Shown: one piece after another, positions 28,946 to 43,113 of the stretch
How positions within the stretch are numbered: the stretch's first letter is position 1
Layout of the letters: every line of letters starts with the position of its first letter
Origin: Dama dama
Taxonomy: Eukaryota > Chordata > Mammalia > Artiodactyla > Cervidae
Reading direction: 5' to 3'
DNA: 64,000 nucleotides
Assembly (NCBI RefSeq): GCF_033118175.1
Contig: NC_083696.1
Location: 41,339,001-41,403,000 of the forward strand
Translations under genes and position numbers: made by a program
The notes under the pieces: model-generated
Told to the model about the DNA's origin: nothing
The model's input: only the letters and a program-made list of their open reading frames with translations
Database searches by the model: none

Positions 28946-29114
28946 ATGTGTGACCCTTAGAATCATGTGGCACAAAGCTAAGACTTTTTTGGTTGTAGGA
29001 CTCTATGAGGTACCCAAGTGTCTCACAGAAGACTTTAATGGCAGGGAGAAGGCTGATCTCTGAGGAGACCTGCTTTCTATGGATGAGGGTTCCTGCCCAT
29101 CTTCAGTCTCAGAG

Positions 29115-29222
29115 GCCCTGTTGTTGTTGTTTAGTCACTAGGTCGTGTCCGACTTGTTGCGACCCCATGGACTACAACACGCCAGGCTTCCCTGTCCTTC
29201 ACTATCCTCACAGAGCCCCTGT
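29115..29222 (-). mobile_element. BovB-derived fragment
   Basis: Begins ttgttgttgtttagtcacta and continues through the cgaccccatggact segment. This is the reverse-oriented BovB 3' tip. Confidence 0.65.
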
Positions 29223-30771
29223 ACCCTACATCTTACCTTTAGCCTCAGATGCCCACTTCTCACAACAGGGAACCTCACAGGTGATATGTCTGGGTTTCCA
29301 CCTTCTGAAACTGCATTCACGCACTCTTGGCTTAGCAGGTACCTCTCGGGTCCCCCAGCCACACTGTCCTGGGAATGCCTGTCCTACTTTTTCAAATGGG
29401 GTCTCATCCTGTGCCAGGGGACAAGTTGCCAGGGAAAGTGGGTTGAGTCTTCTAGACATGTTGGCATTTTGTCACCCAGTAGAAAGATAAACATCACTGT
29501 CACTCCCCACCCCCCACCAGGGAATCTTCTGAAGGCGGGAGACACCCCCCCCCTCCTGAATGCCCAGCTTTCCGCACAGGGCTGGGATGGAACCCACCGT
29601 GTGTCCACATGGTCACCTGCCAGGGGCAGGTCATCTGTATGTCCAGAGAGCTGCTTAGCAACCCAGTGTAACCAGGTGACTGTGTCAACAGCTCAGGACC
29701 AAAGGGCGTGAGAGGCAGAGTCCACTCACTCTGCCAAAGCCCAGGAGGGTGACCCCCTCAAGCTGTTGGCCTCAAACCCCTCCCTGCTGATCTCTGCTTT
29801 CAGCCACAGACCTCTGACATATTGTCTCTTACATTTTCCAAGCACAGTCATTGGGACCAAGAGTCTCCCTTTGAGAGATGGCCCCAATTGGCTTGGCTTA
29901 GAGTGGGCACAGGGGAGCTCCTCTCCAGTGAATGGGGGTAAAGCGAGGCCTGTGATGCTGAGGTCAGGTGACTCTGGAAGGCATCAAGGGTCGGGGAGGA
30001 GAGGCAGATCTGCAGCAAGTACCAAAGGCTGCTGGAGGTTCACATGCACACAGTCAGCCCAGGCAGCCTTACTTCCAAAAGAATCGATATCCCTTCCCCC
30101 CTTCCCTTTTCTGCACTTCACCCAGCTCCTCCTGAGCTGTCCAGAGGATCAATCACATCCTTCTACCCCAAGAAGACAAGGGTATTTTTCACCTTTGTTA
30201 CAATGTTGCATGGTGGTCAGGACCTTCCTGCCTGCACCTTAGCCCTGGATGGTTCTTGTTCCTCCAGTCTAGGTAGGAGCTCCAACCAGTGTGAGCAGGT
30301 GGGGGCAGAGAGAAGGAGGCGTCAGGGCCTCGGGGGAGTTTCTTCTGTGGGCCAGTTTCACTGCAAGCTCTCCCACTCAGCAGTACCAATAAAACTGATG
30401 ATCATAATTATGACATAATCACTGAGTGTTTATTCCCAAGAAGCCTCCTTTCCCTGGCCTCCATCACTACTTACTCTGTTCTTCTGATAGATGGTGAGGG
30501 TTAACTATGGCTGTAATAAAAAGTAATAACTGCCCAAGTTTCCTGCCCCCGCAGCTCTGGGCAGCTCTGCGGCCCTCACTTTAGCTCTGTGAGGCAGTGA
30601 AGGGGCTGTGCTGGGTTGGGGGTGGGTGATGTGCTCCCCATGAGCAGAAGGAGGAATGGGGCACCTAGCAGAAGAGATACAAAGAATGTAATGCCACCTG
30701 CAAAGCTGTAGAAGCAGCAAAGATTGCCTTCTTTTGTTTTTTCAAAAATAATTTTTATTGAAATAGATATA

Positions 30772-30973
30772 TGGCTTCCCTGGTGGCTCAGATGGTAAAG
30801 AGTCTGCCGGCAATGAGGGAGACCCGGGTTCAATCCCTGGATCAGAAAGATCCCCTGGAGAAGGGAATGGCTACCCACTCCAGGACTCTTGCCTGGAGAA
30901 TTCCATGGACAGAGGAGGCTGGTGGCTACAGTCCATGGGGTCACAAAGAATTGGACATGACTGAGTGACTACT
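30772..30973 (+). mobile_element. Bov-tA-type SINE
   Basis: Forward copy from ggcttccctggtggctcag to acatgactgagtgac. A TA/TG microsatellite starts at its 3' end, where these SINEs often seed simple repeats. Confidence 0.88.
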
Positions 30974-30979
30974 ACTTTC

Positions 30980-31037
<58 letters not shown>
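30980..31037. repeat. Compound (TA)n(TG)n(TA)n microsatellite
   Basis: TA dinucleotides, then about nine TG units, then TA again, for a total of about 58 bases. The TA arms on each side can pair with each other. Confidence 0.95.
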
Positions 31038-31879
31038 CACTGAGTGGAGTGAAATATATACTAATATATATGTTACAATGTGCAAGTCTTCGCTTTTAGC
31101 CTCCCACCTTCTTCCACATACATACCTTCCTCCTAGAGGAGCTTTCCCGTTACCCTTCCCTTCTTAGACCTGCCCTCAAAAGAAGACTGAGCCAAACGTT
31201 TATCATCCACCATCAAACACCATCAGGTGCCCTTGGACAAGTTACTTTCCACCACTGAGGCTACTTCCTAAATGGTAAAAAGGGGTCTTGTAAAGTTCAA
31301 GCCTTGCACTCAAAAATGCACCACAAAGTGGAGATTCTTGATACTAAAGCTCTCAGGGATATCTGTGCTCTTGACTCACAAAAATATGTGGAATTTCAAA
31401 CTTTGGGGGAAGATGGATTGAGGACTTCACCCAGAATCTCTCAAATCTGCCTGCCCAGGGAAGCGGGAGAAGTCAACTCCTGCAGCCCACCCTTCAGGGT
31501 GACTTGGGATGGGGGTGATGAGTCCCTCAGATCCCCTCTCCTCCAAGTCCTCTCCGCTTTCCGTCTAGGTCACCTCAGCATCTTTGAAGCGCTTATCCAT
31601 CTACTGACCTAGTGCTTTGTAAGAGCCAGATTTGCTGGCGCTCAGCCAAACCTTTAGTTCTCAACTGAGCCTCTAACTCGGGACCTCCACCCATCTCACG
31701 CCCATTCCCATCTTACAGAGGGCGGAAAGAAGAGGTAAAAGAGGGGAGCCAGTAAAGAGCTCCATAAAGTCAAGACTCCGAATTCCCTTCGTTTCTTCCC
31801 GCCCAGACCCACCTTTTTGTTTCCGCTTCCCACATCCAGATTTCCCATTCCGAGGGCTCCTCCAACCTGTGGGCCCCAG

Positions 31880-32444
31880 CCGCGAGACGGCTGAGCATCG
31901 CCACTTTAAGGGGCAGGCCTCTCGCCTCCCTGACCTCGCCCCGCCCCCTCCGGGGCCGCTCTGCGCCTGCGCCCCGCGCCGGAGACCTGGGGTTGGGCAG
32001 CGCCCAGTTCCGTGCAACTTTCAAGTGAGTTGCAAACTCCGCCCCGAAGCCGGTGCCGGTAGCCCGGCGCACTGAGGTCCCGGGGACCCACACGAAGCGC
32101 AGACTGCGACCAGCCACCCCTGGCCTGGGACCCACAGCGCCCCTGGCAAGGGCCGAACGGTTCGTTCTCCGGAGCAGGAAGTGCGGGTCAGAGCTGTAAC
32201 TGCCAAAGCGGCGCGGTGGGGCGGAAGAGCGCGCTGGCGGGTACCGGCTCCCGAGTCGGTCCTGCCTGCCCCGGCCCGCTCATCTCCCCTTTCTTCAGGC
32301 TCTCCGCGCCGCGGAGTTAGTGCGGGCTCCGCCTCCACAAGGGGCAATCCTAGCGCCCCTGTGGTTCCTACACCCCCACCGTGGCGTGAGCGTCCCTCTG
32401 GTCGTCTTCCTGGAGGGATCTCCCTTCGCTCCCAAGGCTGCAGA
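31880..32444 (+). promoter_or_regulatory. REEP4: REEP4 GC-rich promoter and 5' UTR
   Basis: GC- and CpG-rich sequence directly upstream of the REEP4 start without a clear TATA box, consistent with a housekeeping-type promoter. Start context is ctgcagaATGG. Confidence 0.6.
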
Positions 32445-35400
32445 ATGGTGTCCTGGATGATCTGTCGCCTGGTGGTGTGAGTATGGCCCTTCTAATTCTC
32501 CCTCTGTCCCTGGGTTTCAACCTGCCCCTGGGGTGGAAACTGAGGATGTCAGGTGGAAAGAGGGGCTTTCTGAGCTCCCTCACACCTTTCCCCTCCTTTC
32601 AACATTCACTGCAAGGGTTAACGGATTTGTGGACCTGCACAAGACATGGGGGTGGGGGGGGGGGCGCGTGCTGGTACCCCCACCCTCAAGCCTACTTGGC
32701 CGACGGCCGGACGAAACCCCTTGCGCTCAGACACGCACTGCAGGCAGGGGCGTGGGAGAGAGGACCACAGGCCGGCCAGCAGCCCCATGGCAGACACAAG
32801 ATGTGGCACGTTGTGGGCGCTTCCCAACTGAGCAGTCATTCACGTGACTCACCATCCTGGCCTCAGCCTCCCCACTCAGTCCTACTCGTCACCTTTCGGT
32901 ACTCCAGCACCTGGCTGAAATATCTCTGTCTGCAACCTGGCACTGCCGGATCTGGTGGCCCTGCGCCTGATGGCACGTCCAGGGGAAGAATCAGCCCTGT
33001 GCCCTCACGGCTCCGAAGCCTGCTTCCCACCCACCTTGTGCTCTCCCTGCCTCATGCACCCAAGGGCCACTTTTGCAGGCCTGAGCAGGCTTGGGGTGTT
33101 TGTAAACAGCAGGGTAGGGAGGTGGCCTCCAGGGCTCTGACTCAGGTGCAGGTTGTGCAAGCCAAGCGGGAAGAACAGGGCAGGCACCACCACCTTGAAC
33201 CTGGGTGGGAGGAGGCGGCCACCTGGCTGCGGGGTGGGGAATGGTGCCCCTCACACTTCTCTGCTTTGGGGGCTGCTCTTCAGGCTGGTGTTTGGGATGC
33301 TGTACCCAGCTTATGCTTCCTACAAGGCTGTGAAGACCAAGAACATTCGTGAATATGTGAGTGTGGGGGTGGGCAGGAGGGCTCAGCTCAGGTGGGGGGT
33401 GTGGTAGGATTTGGTGAGGTGTGTGGTGTCCAAGCTGGCCTCCCTCTTTTTCAGGGGTATAATCTGGTGGTATATCCTGAAGCAGCATGGGTGTGGATGG
33501 AGGGTGGGCTGTTGGGGTTCTTTGTAAGATCTTGTGGGTGAAGCTGATTGAGGGTGGGTACAGGAATGAGTGGCAGTTTCTCAGAGGCAATTCTGTAAGG
33601 CCAGCCAAGTGCCAGGGGAATGCAGTGGGAAGGGCTTTCTGGAATCTCTGGACTGGGTCAGCCCGGGACAGGGGAGTTGGTACCACCGGTTCAGCTTCTG
33701 GCTTCTGACCTCTCCCCCTACCCCACCCTATCCAGGTCCGATGGATGATGTACTGGATCGTCTTTGCACTCTTCATGGCGGTGGAGACCTTCACGGACAT
33801 CTTTGTTTCCTGGTATGGGCGCCGGGGCTCTGTGGGCTGCGGGGAGGGGCTGGCCCTCCCTGGCCTGGCTCCCCGGTGGACCTTGCCCCTCTGCTTGCAC
33901 AGGTTCCCTTTCTACTACGAGATCAAGATGGCATTTGTGCTGTGGCTGCTTTCACCCTACACCAGGGGGGCCAGCATGCTTTACCGAAAGTTTGTCCACC
34001 CATCCTTGTCTCGCCATGAGAAGGTACCCCAGGGGGAGGCAGGGTGGGCAGCGTGGGGGGGTGCGAGGGAAGGAGCCCTGGATTTGGGGCTTGAGACACT
34101 GGGGGACATCTGGGCTCTAATCCCAGTCCTGCTGCTGTTGAACTGTGGGACCTTGCCAGAGCCTTGTCTTCTTCCTCTTCTGGACTAATCAGATGGGTGC
34201 ACAGGTGAAGGATCTTTGGAGGGTGTAACACACCGGCTGGAAGCTGGTTTGGGGGTGGTGTGGGGAGCCTGGAGCGTGGCGGATCGTTGAGGTGGAGGCG
34301 TGGGGGAGTGGGTGGGCAGCCCTTTGCTCTGTGGATGGGGTGGCCCAGGAGGCATGACTCCCACTGGTTTCTCTGGGTCCGTACAGGAGTGACCCGGGCT
34401 GTCCGCCTGAGCTCTCCTCCCCGATGTCGTCTGCAGGAAATCGACACCTACATTGTGCAGGCCAAGGAGCGCAGCTACGAGACGGTGCTCAGCTTCGGGA
34501 AGCGGGGCCTCAACATTGCTGCCTCTGCTGCTGTGCAGGCTGCCGCTAAGGTGCCCTGGGCCCCAGCCTTCCAGCAGCCCATCCCGCCCCCGGGGCCCTT
34601 GGGGCGGGTCCAGCCCTCAGTCGGGGAGCCAAGGGATAGCAGCTGTCCATCCTGGGGGAGCCGGGGTGAGAGGTGACAGGTGGGGGAGTTGGCGGGAGCA
34701 TGGAGCTGAAGTTCAGACTTGCCTGGCTCTGACGTTGACCATGAGCCCCTGCTCCTTGTCTCTGGGCCCAAGCTTGCTGTTGGCGCCCCAGGGTGCAGGG
34801 CTAGAAGGGTTGCCGTGTTGCCTTTGGGCCTGTGCCCCAGGGATTGCTCACAGGTCAGCCTTGATCTCACTGGGCCGCTCCCCCTGCCTGAGGCCCCTTC
34901 TGCCGGAAGCCCTGCCCCCTCCGTCAGGCGGTGCAGCGGCTCCTGCTCCCTTGCAGAGTCAGGGTGCACTGGCCGGGAGGCTGCGGAGCTTCTCCATGCA
35001 GGACCTGCGAACCATCCCCGATGGCCCCGCCCCCACCTACCAGGATCCCCTCTACCTGGAGGACCAGGTACCCCGCCGCAGGCCACCCATCGGTGAGTGG
35101 GCAGAGGGACCCGGAACTGTGCCCCCCAGAGAGAGGGATGGCGTCTTTCCCCAGGGCCGGAGGAAAGCTGGGTCAGCCGGCCCCCAGCCCTCAGACTGTG
35201 TCAATGCCTAGCTTTGCCTCCCGGCTCCTTCTCCTCCACACAGGGTACGGGGCAGGGGGCCTGCGAGACAGTGACACTGATAATGAGTGTTGGTCCGACA
35301 CAGAAGTGGTCCCCCAGCCACCAGCCCGGCCCCGAGAGAAGCCGCTGGGCCGTAGCCAGAGCCTGCGTGTGGTCAAGAGGAAGCCTCTGGCCCGGGAGGT

Positions 35401-35562
35401 CAGTAGTGAGGCAGGCACGAGGGAGGGGGGCTGTCCTTACCGCCGCCGCAGCCCCGACCTTTCACGACGACGTGCCTGCCTTTTCTCCCCCAACAGGGCA
35501 CCTCGCGCTCCCTGAAGGTTCGGACAAGGAAAAAGACCACACCCTCAGACATGGACAGTTAG
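32445..35562 (+). CDS. REEP4: REEP4, receptor expression-enhancing protein 4
   Basis: REEP4 is an ER membrane protein of the TB2/DP1/HVA22 family that, with REEP3, keeps ER off chromosomes in mitosis by linking it to microtubules. Exons are 32445-32476, 33284-33356, 33736-33812, 33903-34023, 34437-34550, 34957-35092, 35244-35398 and 35497-35562. They total 774 nt and give 257 aa, as in human. The N-terminal half is the membrane domain: [19 protein letters not shown], then [17 protein letters not shown] and a second hydrophobic hairpin ending [10 protein letters not shown]. The C-terminal half is soluble, basic and Ser-rich ([20 protein letters not shown]), with likely phosphosites, and ends PSDMDS. 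All junctions are GT/AG and keep frame. Neighbours LGI3 and HR run the same way. Confidence 0.96.
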
Positions 35563-35970
35563 GGTCTGCAGAGCCAGGCCGGGTCTTACCTCCTGCTCTG
35601 CGGGGCGCTGGGGCCCTTCCGAGGGGCTTCTGGCTGTGCTCGCAGCCCTCCTGGCCCTCCTGGCTCTTGCTGACGGTTCCTGGCCACATGCAGGGCCGCG
35701 CCCACGATGTACCAAAGCAGGCTGGGCTTACGGTTCTATTTATTGCCTTCCTCGCCCCCTACCTTCCCAGGTGTGGGACCAGAGCCCTCCCCAGGCCCCT
35801 GGAAAATGAAACCCAAAGGTTACCCAGCTGCATTCCTTCCTTCCTGTCCTTCAAAGTACTTGACAGCCTTCTCCAAGGCCTGTGTGTGTGTGTGTGTGGG
35901 GCTGGGGGGGGCGGTGACGATTGTACGGTTTGTGTTGGTGAATGAGGCTGGGTTTGTGGAAGTTTTGATA

Positions 35971-35976
35971 AATAAA
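35971..35976 (+). terminator. REEP4 poly(A) signal AATAAA
   Basis: AATAAA about 410 bases after the REEP4 stop. The 3' UTR (35563 to about 35995) also holds a short TG run at 35880. Confidence 0.8.
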
Positions 35977-37044
35977 TTCATAAAAGTGCTCCATCTCTTC
36001 TGGTTTGTAGTTCTTGTCCTCACAGCACATGTTATTAAACAGCCTGCCACAGGCTAGTCAGGGTCTAGGACCAGTGCTGAAAGGCCTGAGACTACCGGAG
36101 GGCCAGATAGCCATTGACAGATAGCTGTGATGTGGCAAGTAGTGTCATGGAAAGCTCCTGAGGACCTCAGAGATGGGAGAGCTGGGGGACAGCCTTGGGA
36201 GGGGACAGAGTCTAAGAAAGCAGTCAGGAGGAAATGGAAGCGGGCCTTCACGGGAAGTAAAACCAGTGGCAGTGAAGGTGTGGGGGGACCTCAGGCAGCA
36301 CGATAATCTCACAGGGGATTAGCTTGAGCTATGTGCAGATTAGGCCTGGGGAGGCCAATTTCCCCCAAGGGCCTGCCAGGCCTCTGGGCACCTCCAGGGG
36401 TGGCGAGGTCTGTAAACCCTCAGGGTGACAGTCGGAGCATTGCACCGCCACGGAGTGGCCACGAGAGGGCAGCAGCTGCCAGAGTCTGGTTTGCCCTCAG
36501 CTTCCAGGTCAAGGAGGGCGGGGCTTGGAGGCCGAGCAGAGCCTTGCCCCTACAGGGGCCTGGCCGCTGGCTGGCTGGAGGGATGATACAAGAACCCTGG
36601 CCCCGCCTCCAGAGGCCCTCCCTGCTGCTTGTGGTCATTGGTCCTCAGCCTGCCCCATCCTCGAATCTCTCCTGAGACCCAGGCTGCCTGCTGGCCCCAC
36701 TTCATCCCTTAATCCCTGGGCAGCCAGTGCCCAGCCCTGCCCGCTCCTGCCCTGGTCTTACCGTCGTGTCCCAGGGCTGCTCCCCTCTCCCACCCACAGG
36801 CCTGCTGTCCTTTCCCACCTCTGATTAAGTCGAGAGATGGGGCAGAGTGTCAGGTGGGAAGAGTGGATACGGGGTAGTCACCCAGAGTGACCTGAGGAGT
36901 GTGGATTAACTCTTGGTGTGGGGATTATCCGGGTTTATTCGGGAGAGGTACTTAATCTGCTGGGTGGCTTAGCTCCTCACAGATTGGTGTTCAGTGATTT
37001 CCTATCTTGGTGTTCCCTTGCATCATGGGGTTGCCCTATCTCTT

Positions 37045-37600
37045 CATTTATTCATTCAAAAAATCTTTATTGAGCATCCACCAGGTACCAAGCATGTTTC
37101 AAGAAACTTGGGGTGCAAAGTCTAGTGATAGGTAGCATCTAGACTGTGGCTGCCCCAGCAGGGGCTGCTCTGAGCCCTCAACGTGTATTAATTTATTCCT
37201 CACAACAATCTTTACAAAGCACTTACTATTATTATAATCTCCATTTCACTAAAGGGAAAACAGGGATCTAGAGGGCAAGTTATTTGCCTGAGGTCACACA
37301 GCTAGTAAGTGGCAGAGTTGGGCTTGGAAACCAGGTAGTCTGACTCCAGAGTCAGAATACTTAACCACTGTGCAGAACTAGAGTAAATGAGAAAGTTTCT
37401 TGCCAGGGAGAAAAGGAGAAGGAAACGAGCAGAGATGAAACATTGATTGTGTCCTTGACCTTGTGCATTTTAAAGAGGTGATTTCCTTAAATCCTCCTGA
37501 CAAGACTGTCAGGTGGGAGTTATAGCCATTTTACAGATGGAAAGACTGAGACTTGGAGAAATGAAGCAATTTTCCACAATTGTGCTGCCCCTGGGTCAGA
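37045..37600. repeat. MIR-type old SINE fragments
   Basis: Two or more pieces with attgagcatccaccaggtac, cacacagctagtaagtggc and cattttacagatggaaag. Confidence 0.5.
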
Positions 37601-40383
37601 GCACTGTCTCCTGAGGCAAGTCTGCCCAGAGTTTGCTTCGGTAGGGGTGGAATGGCACGATCTACACCCTGTACTGAGAGAACAGAACAGAGGAGCATGT
37701 GATAAATGGCAAAATGAAATAAAAACTCGAGGCAGGGAGCAGCTTCAGGAGGCTGACAGTGTGCGCCGGTAAGGGAGCTTTCCTGGGAACCGAGGGGCTT
37801 CACCTGCCTGCATTCCTCGGATGGTAACTTACAGTGAGTGGCAGAGTCACTAGGGCCCCGGGGCTGAGTTAGAGATGGTCCCGATGGCCACCTTAGCCCT
37901 AGCCTTCCCATTAGCCTGGCTGTCCCCGCTGCTCCTATTTCTGTCTCCGGAAGCATCTCTTTCATTCCAGCATCAGCCTCCAGGCCTTTGCTCTGCTGTA
38001 TGAATCTCCTATTCTTCCTTCCAGGCTGTCACAGCATTTCTTCATGATCAGATGTCACCTAAAAGCCTTCCTTGACTCTAGCCCCTCGTGAGGCTCCTGA
38101 TCTCTGGCCAGCTCACCCTGTTCTGGGCTGTGCTTGCATGCGCATCACCCCCTCTGCTTCCTGCCCATATAGATGCCGATAGCTTCTTCTTCCCCACCTT
38201 ATCAATCTAGACTCATGACTCCAGGCTCTTTTCCTGTCCCCCTCTCTCACCCCTCCCCCATGCTCTGTCCTATTCCTATCTACCCTTTGAACTTTACTCA
38301 AACATCACCTCCTCCAGGAAGCCCTCTGTAAGCCTTCCCCATGACCCCTTGGGGTTGATTGCTCATCCAGACCACCTCCCACACTGCACTGTGGCTTCAT
38401 AATGAACAGATCTGCATCTTACTTTTGTATCCTGGCCTGGAGCACATAGTGGTTAAAGCAGGTGACATATCACGTGGTTCATAGTGAAGTACTTGTTCTC
38501 TTATTTCTGAGCTCAGCATCACCCACTCTGTGACATTCCCCTGACTTTCCTAGCCTGAGACCAGAAGCACCTTAATAGTCTGTTAACATGCCTGACCCCG
38601 ATCTTCACCCAGCATAGGGCCTGACACCTAAGAGGCTTCAGCGAATGTTTGCTGGTAAAAGAACATGCATCAAGGGAGCAGAAGCTCCTTGAGGCTGGGG
38701 ATGACCTTGTATGTTCATTTTTGTATCGTGAATCTCCGGGTGCCCATCACAGAGCCTTGAAAATGCCCGAGTCTCTGTAATACATGTTTGGTGAGTGTCT
38801 GCTGCAGTTGTATGGGTTCCAAGAACTCCTGGGGCCAGAGGGGAAGGGGCAAGGAGAAATCCAAGTTCTGGACCAGCACACGTGATGCTGAGACTGCAGC
38901 ACTGGATGCAGACTGGGTTTCCCTCTGGGAATCACTGAGACACCTGCCTGGCACCCTCTCCCTCTGCACGGGGTTCCTGGCCCAACCGACCACCTCTCTG
39001 GCCTGGCCCCTAGGGGCAGGTTGGGCTGTGCCCTGGCCTGCCCACACCCCCATCCCCATTACCCACCAGCGTGCCCACTGCCTCCCCAGGCAGAATCAGA
39101 GCTGGCCAGAGTTCCAACTGGCCTGGAGCACAGATGGGCCAGGTTCCGCTGCCATGGGTATCGGTGGGGAGGTGAAGAGCCTAGGCCAGTCCCCTTGGAA
39201 GCACACACCTCTGCTTGGCCCGGGTACCAGTCCTGCTTGGCTTATGCTCACTTCGGCCTCCCCATCCACCTTGCCTGCTCCTGAGGGATGCCCCCCAGTG
39301 CTTCCAAGTTCCCGGGTGCAGGCGGATCTTCATTCTCAGGTCTCCCTGCTCCCTCCTCCCTACCGCCACCGCCTCCCCTCAGTCCCTTGGACCTTTCAGG
39401 CAGCTCCTCTCTCTCCCTGCCTCTTTGGCCCCTCTGGATCCTGGTCCCCCTTCCCCACCTCTGGCCTCCAGGTGCATTGGCCTCACTATTGCATTTTTCA
39501 GTTACTCCGGGCGGTGGCAGCGTGGTTAGCCTCTTGTTCCAACACAGCCCAGGCCCGGGCTGAGTTGGGGAGTCCTGGCTGACAAGACCCCACCCTTGAG
39601 AGGGTTGAGCAGACAACTCTCAGGCGCTCATCCCTTGTCCCCCGCCCCCAACCCAGTATCAGGGATGCCCCATAGCTGGGTAGGGGCAGAAGCCTGGGCA
39701 AGAGGATGATGCCCTGCTGGGGAAATTCCAGGGTGGGGGACCAGAGCTGGGTTGCTAGACAGAAGGTCCTGAGTGAGTCTGGGGCAGCGTGAGGTGGCTG
39801 GACTGCAGGGGAGGGAAGGTTGGGGTGGGGGAGGGGCACTGGGGAGATAGAAGAGGAAATAGGTAGAGATGTGGGTGGGTGGGTGGGTCAGAGGGAAGGG
39901 GGCATCGGCCGCAGAGCTTCCTCCTGGCTCCCAAAGCATCTCCACACTTCCCTTCCTCCGCCCCTCCCCCAACGTCCTGGGAGAAATCTCCCCGGTATTC
40001 CCCCTCCCCCCTGCCCCCGCCCCGGGCGCTGCCACAAGGGTGGGGGGTTGGGGGGGGAGGCCGGCCTCAGCTGTCTGAAGGATGGAGGGGCTGGGGAAGC
40101 AGGGCTAGGTGCCCAGACGGCCGCGTGTGTGGGAGGGGATGTCCTGAGATGCCCTCCACCCGGCAGTCCCCGCTCTGACGTGGGTGCCCCCCCTCTCCCC
40201 GCCCGGATTAGTGGCAGCTTGGCCTGACTCTCCGGGGCTCCTTCCCCCGCCCCCGCCCGCTGCCCGCCCCTGGGCAGGGGGCTGCTCCGCCCGAGGGGCA
40301 CTCGTGCTTGCCCAGGTAAGGGGCTCTGGGGACAGCGTGAGGTCAGCCGGCGTGTGAGTGCTGCCGCGCGTGTCAGCGGGAAC

Positions 40384-40386
<3 letters not shown>

Positions 40387-40428
<42 letters not shown>
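40387..40428. repeat. (GT)n microsatellite
   Basis: About 20 GT units in a GC-rich block upstream of HR. Confidence 0.95.
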
Positions 40429-40430
<2 letters not shown>

Positions 40431-42133
40431 TGTGAGTGCTCTCCAGGGGTCGGCGGGCCGCGGGGCCTGCGTGCGTGGGGGGCGTTGGTCAGCTCGCCTT
40501 GGCCCCGGAGTGCAGCTGCTGTTGTGTCCCCGCGGTGCGTGGCTCTCTTCTGTTTGTGTCTTTGTGTGTCTCCCCAGACCTGCTCTGTCCTCGGGCGCAG
40601 AACAGCCGGCTACAAGGGCTCTGGGCTGTGGAGCAGGATGGAAAGTGGGTGAGGGTGGAATGGGGCTCCTTCTCCCCACCCCGCCCCCCCCACCCCACGA
40701 CCCCCTGGGCATTCTTAGGAGCCTGTCCTGAGAGTCCTGGTCTAGTCCAGGGACCTGAGAGGCTGGCAAATGGGGTGGGATGGGTGTCCGTTCCACTCCC
40801 CTGGGACTGTCCCCATCCCCTTGGGGCAGGACAGTGGCCGGCCCTCGGGGCCCCAACAGCCCAGACCCCCACCCTGGCCTGCTCAGCCTCTTCTAGGCCT
40901 CGAGCCGCAGGGATCTCCCCCTGGACTCTCCCACAAGCTTCGGCTGCCAGAGGACACAGATGGGGGACCACGGGCACACCCTGGCCCCTCTCCGCATCCC
41001 GGAACCAGCCTAGGAACAGGAGGATGGGGCCTGGGGCCTCGGGACTGCACTCTGGGTTAGACCCTCCGTGATCAATTCCCCGGGCACACGCAGGTCCAGG
41101 CCACCCCTCAGGGGAGCCAGGGGAGGAAGGGAGTGTTAATAACTCAGTCATGTAAACAACCCCTACCAGCCTGCCCTGCCACAGAGCCAGCCTCTGGGGG
41201 GAGGCAAAAGGCCGGAGAACCTATGCCAACATGACCTAAGTCGTGCCCGGTGCTGACCCCTTCAAGCCTCCTCTCCTCGGGACCCCTCCTCTTCTCAGCC
41301 AGTCCAAGGATCCCTGCCTCCCCTCTGGCCTCTAGAGGAAGCTCCCTCCAGGCCTTTCAGGGCGCCCTTCTCCAGGAATGGTGCAGTGACCCAGGACAAG
41401 GCTGGCCACATCTGTGAACTCATCCCTTCGATGGAACGGGGGTGGGTGGGGTGGCACTGCCCATGTCCCAGGCTGGGTAAGGGCAGGCCGAGGATGGCTT
41501 CCACAAGGAGGCAGGGGAGTTGTGCGGGGTGGGTGGTGGGTGCCCCAGGGGAAGGGAAGCGCCCATTGGGCGTGTGGGTTTCTGTGTGTGTCTGAATCTG
41601 TCTGTGTGTGTTTGAATCTGTCTGTTTGTGTCTGTGCTCTGGAACCACCCCCGCAGAGGAGCTGGGATGCTTCCTCGGGTGGAGGGTGCCTTGCGTTCCC
41701 ATTTCCTCTCCTCCTCTCTGCTCCCTCCCAGGAGCCACTCCCATGGGCTCCTCTCCAGTTCTGGGCCTGGAGACACTGGGATCCCAGGCCAGGGGCTGAC
41801 CCCCAGGACAGAGGGGGGGAGGGCATCTGGTCCCACTTCTTCTCTGGGCAGTTGGTGAAACCCGGACCCTTAGACCAAGAACAGAATAGAATCTAGACCC
41901 TTCTAGCATGGCTAGTGCGGGACACCGCGCCGCGCCTTGGAAGGGGTCTTGGGTCTGGAATGGTGGACAGCAGCTTGGCCAGATGAGGACCAGGCTGGGC
42001 AGAGTGGGGCCAGCGAGTGTGCCCGTGTGCCAGAGCTGGAGACGACCAGGAGCCAGTGGTCCAGCAGGCACGGGTCAGAGCGCCCATCACTGACCCGTGA
42101 GAACTCGACTGCCCCTGCCAGCTCTGGCACTGA

Positions 42134-42946
<813 letters not shown>

Positions 42947-43047
42947 AGCGCCCCCGCCGCCCCGGGGGAAAGAGAGCGCGAGCGCGCTGAGCAGAGAGCG
43001 GGAGAAAGAGTCCTCGCCCGTCGGCCAGGAGGCCCCGGAGCCGGCCC

Positions 43048-43113
43048 ATGGGGAGAGGACGCCCGGCGTCGGCCACCACGACCGCCGCCGCCCGCGCCGC
43101 GCCGGGCCCGTGA
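43048..43113 (+). CDS. Short upstream ORF in HR leader (21 aa)
   Basis: ATG at 43048 in context gcccATGG, Ala/Arg-rich, ending with TGA seven bases before the leader exon donor. It lies after U2HR in the same exon and could be one of the several uORFs known in the human HR leader. Confidence 0.6.
   Translation: MGRGRPASATTTAAARAAPGP

Larger units (their letters stand above)
27666..31880. other. Intergenic region between LGI3 and REEP4
   Basis: No gene recognised. Content is an MIR-like stretch, BovB pieces, a Bov-tA SINE, a TA/TG microsatellite and unique sequence at 29.3-30.7 kb and 31.1-31.8 kb with no supportable coding potential. Confidence 0.6.

Noticed and set aside
32477..33352. 291-residue open frame on the plus strand
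   Set aside because: It covers REEP4 intron 1 and runs out of frame through exon 2; the true exons are fixed by phase and orthologue match.
39888..40856. 322-residue open frame on the minus strand
   Set aside because: Pro/Arg-rich product of GC-rich DNA containing a translated GT microsatellite; not a protein family.
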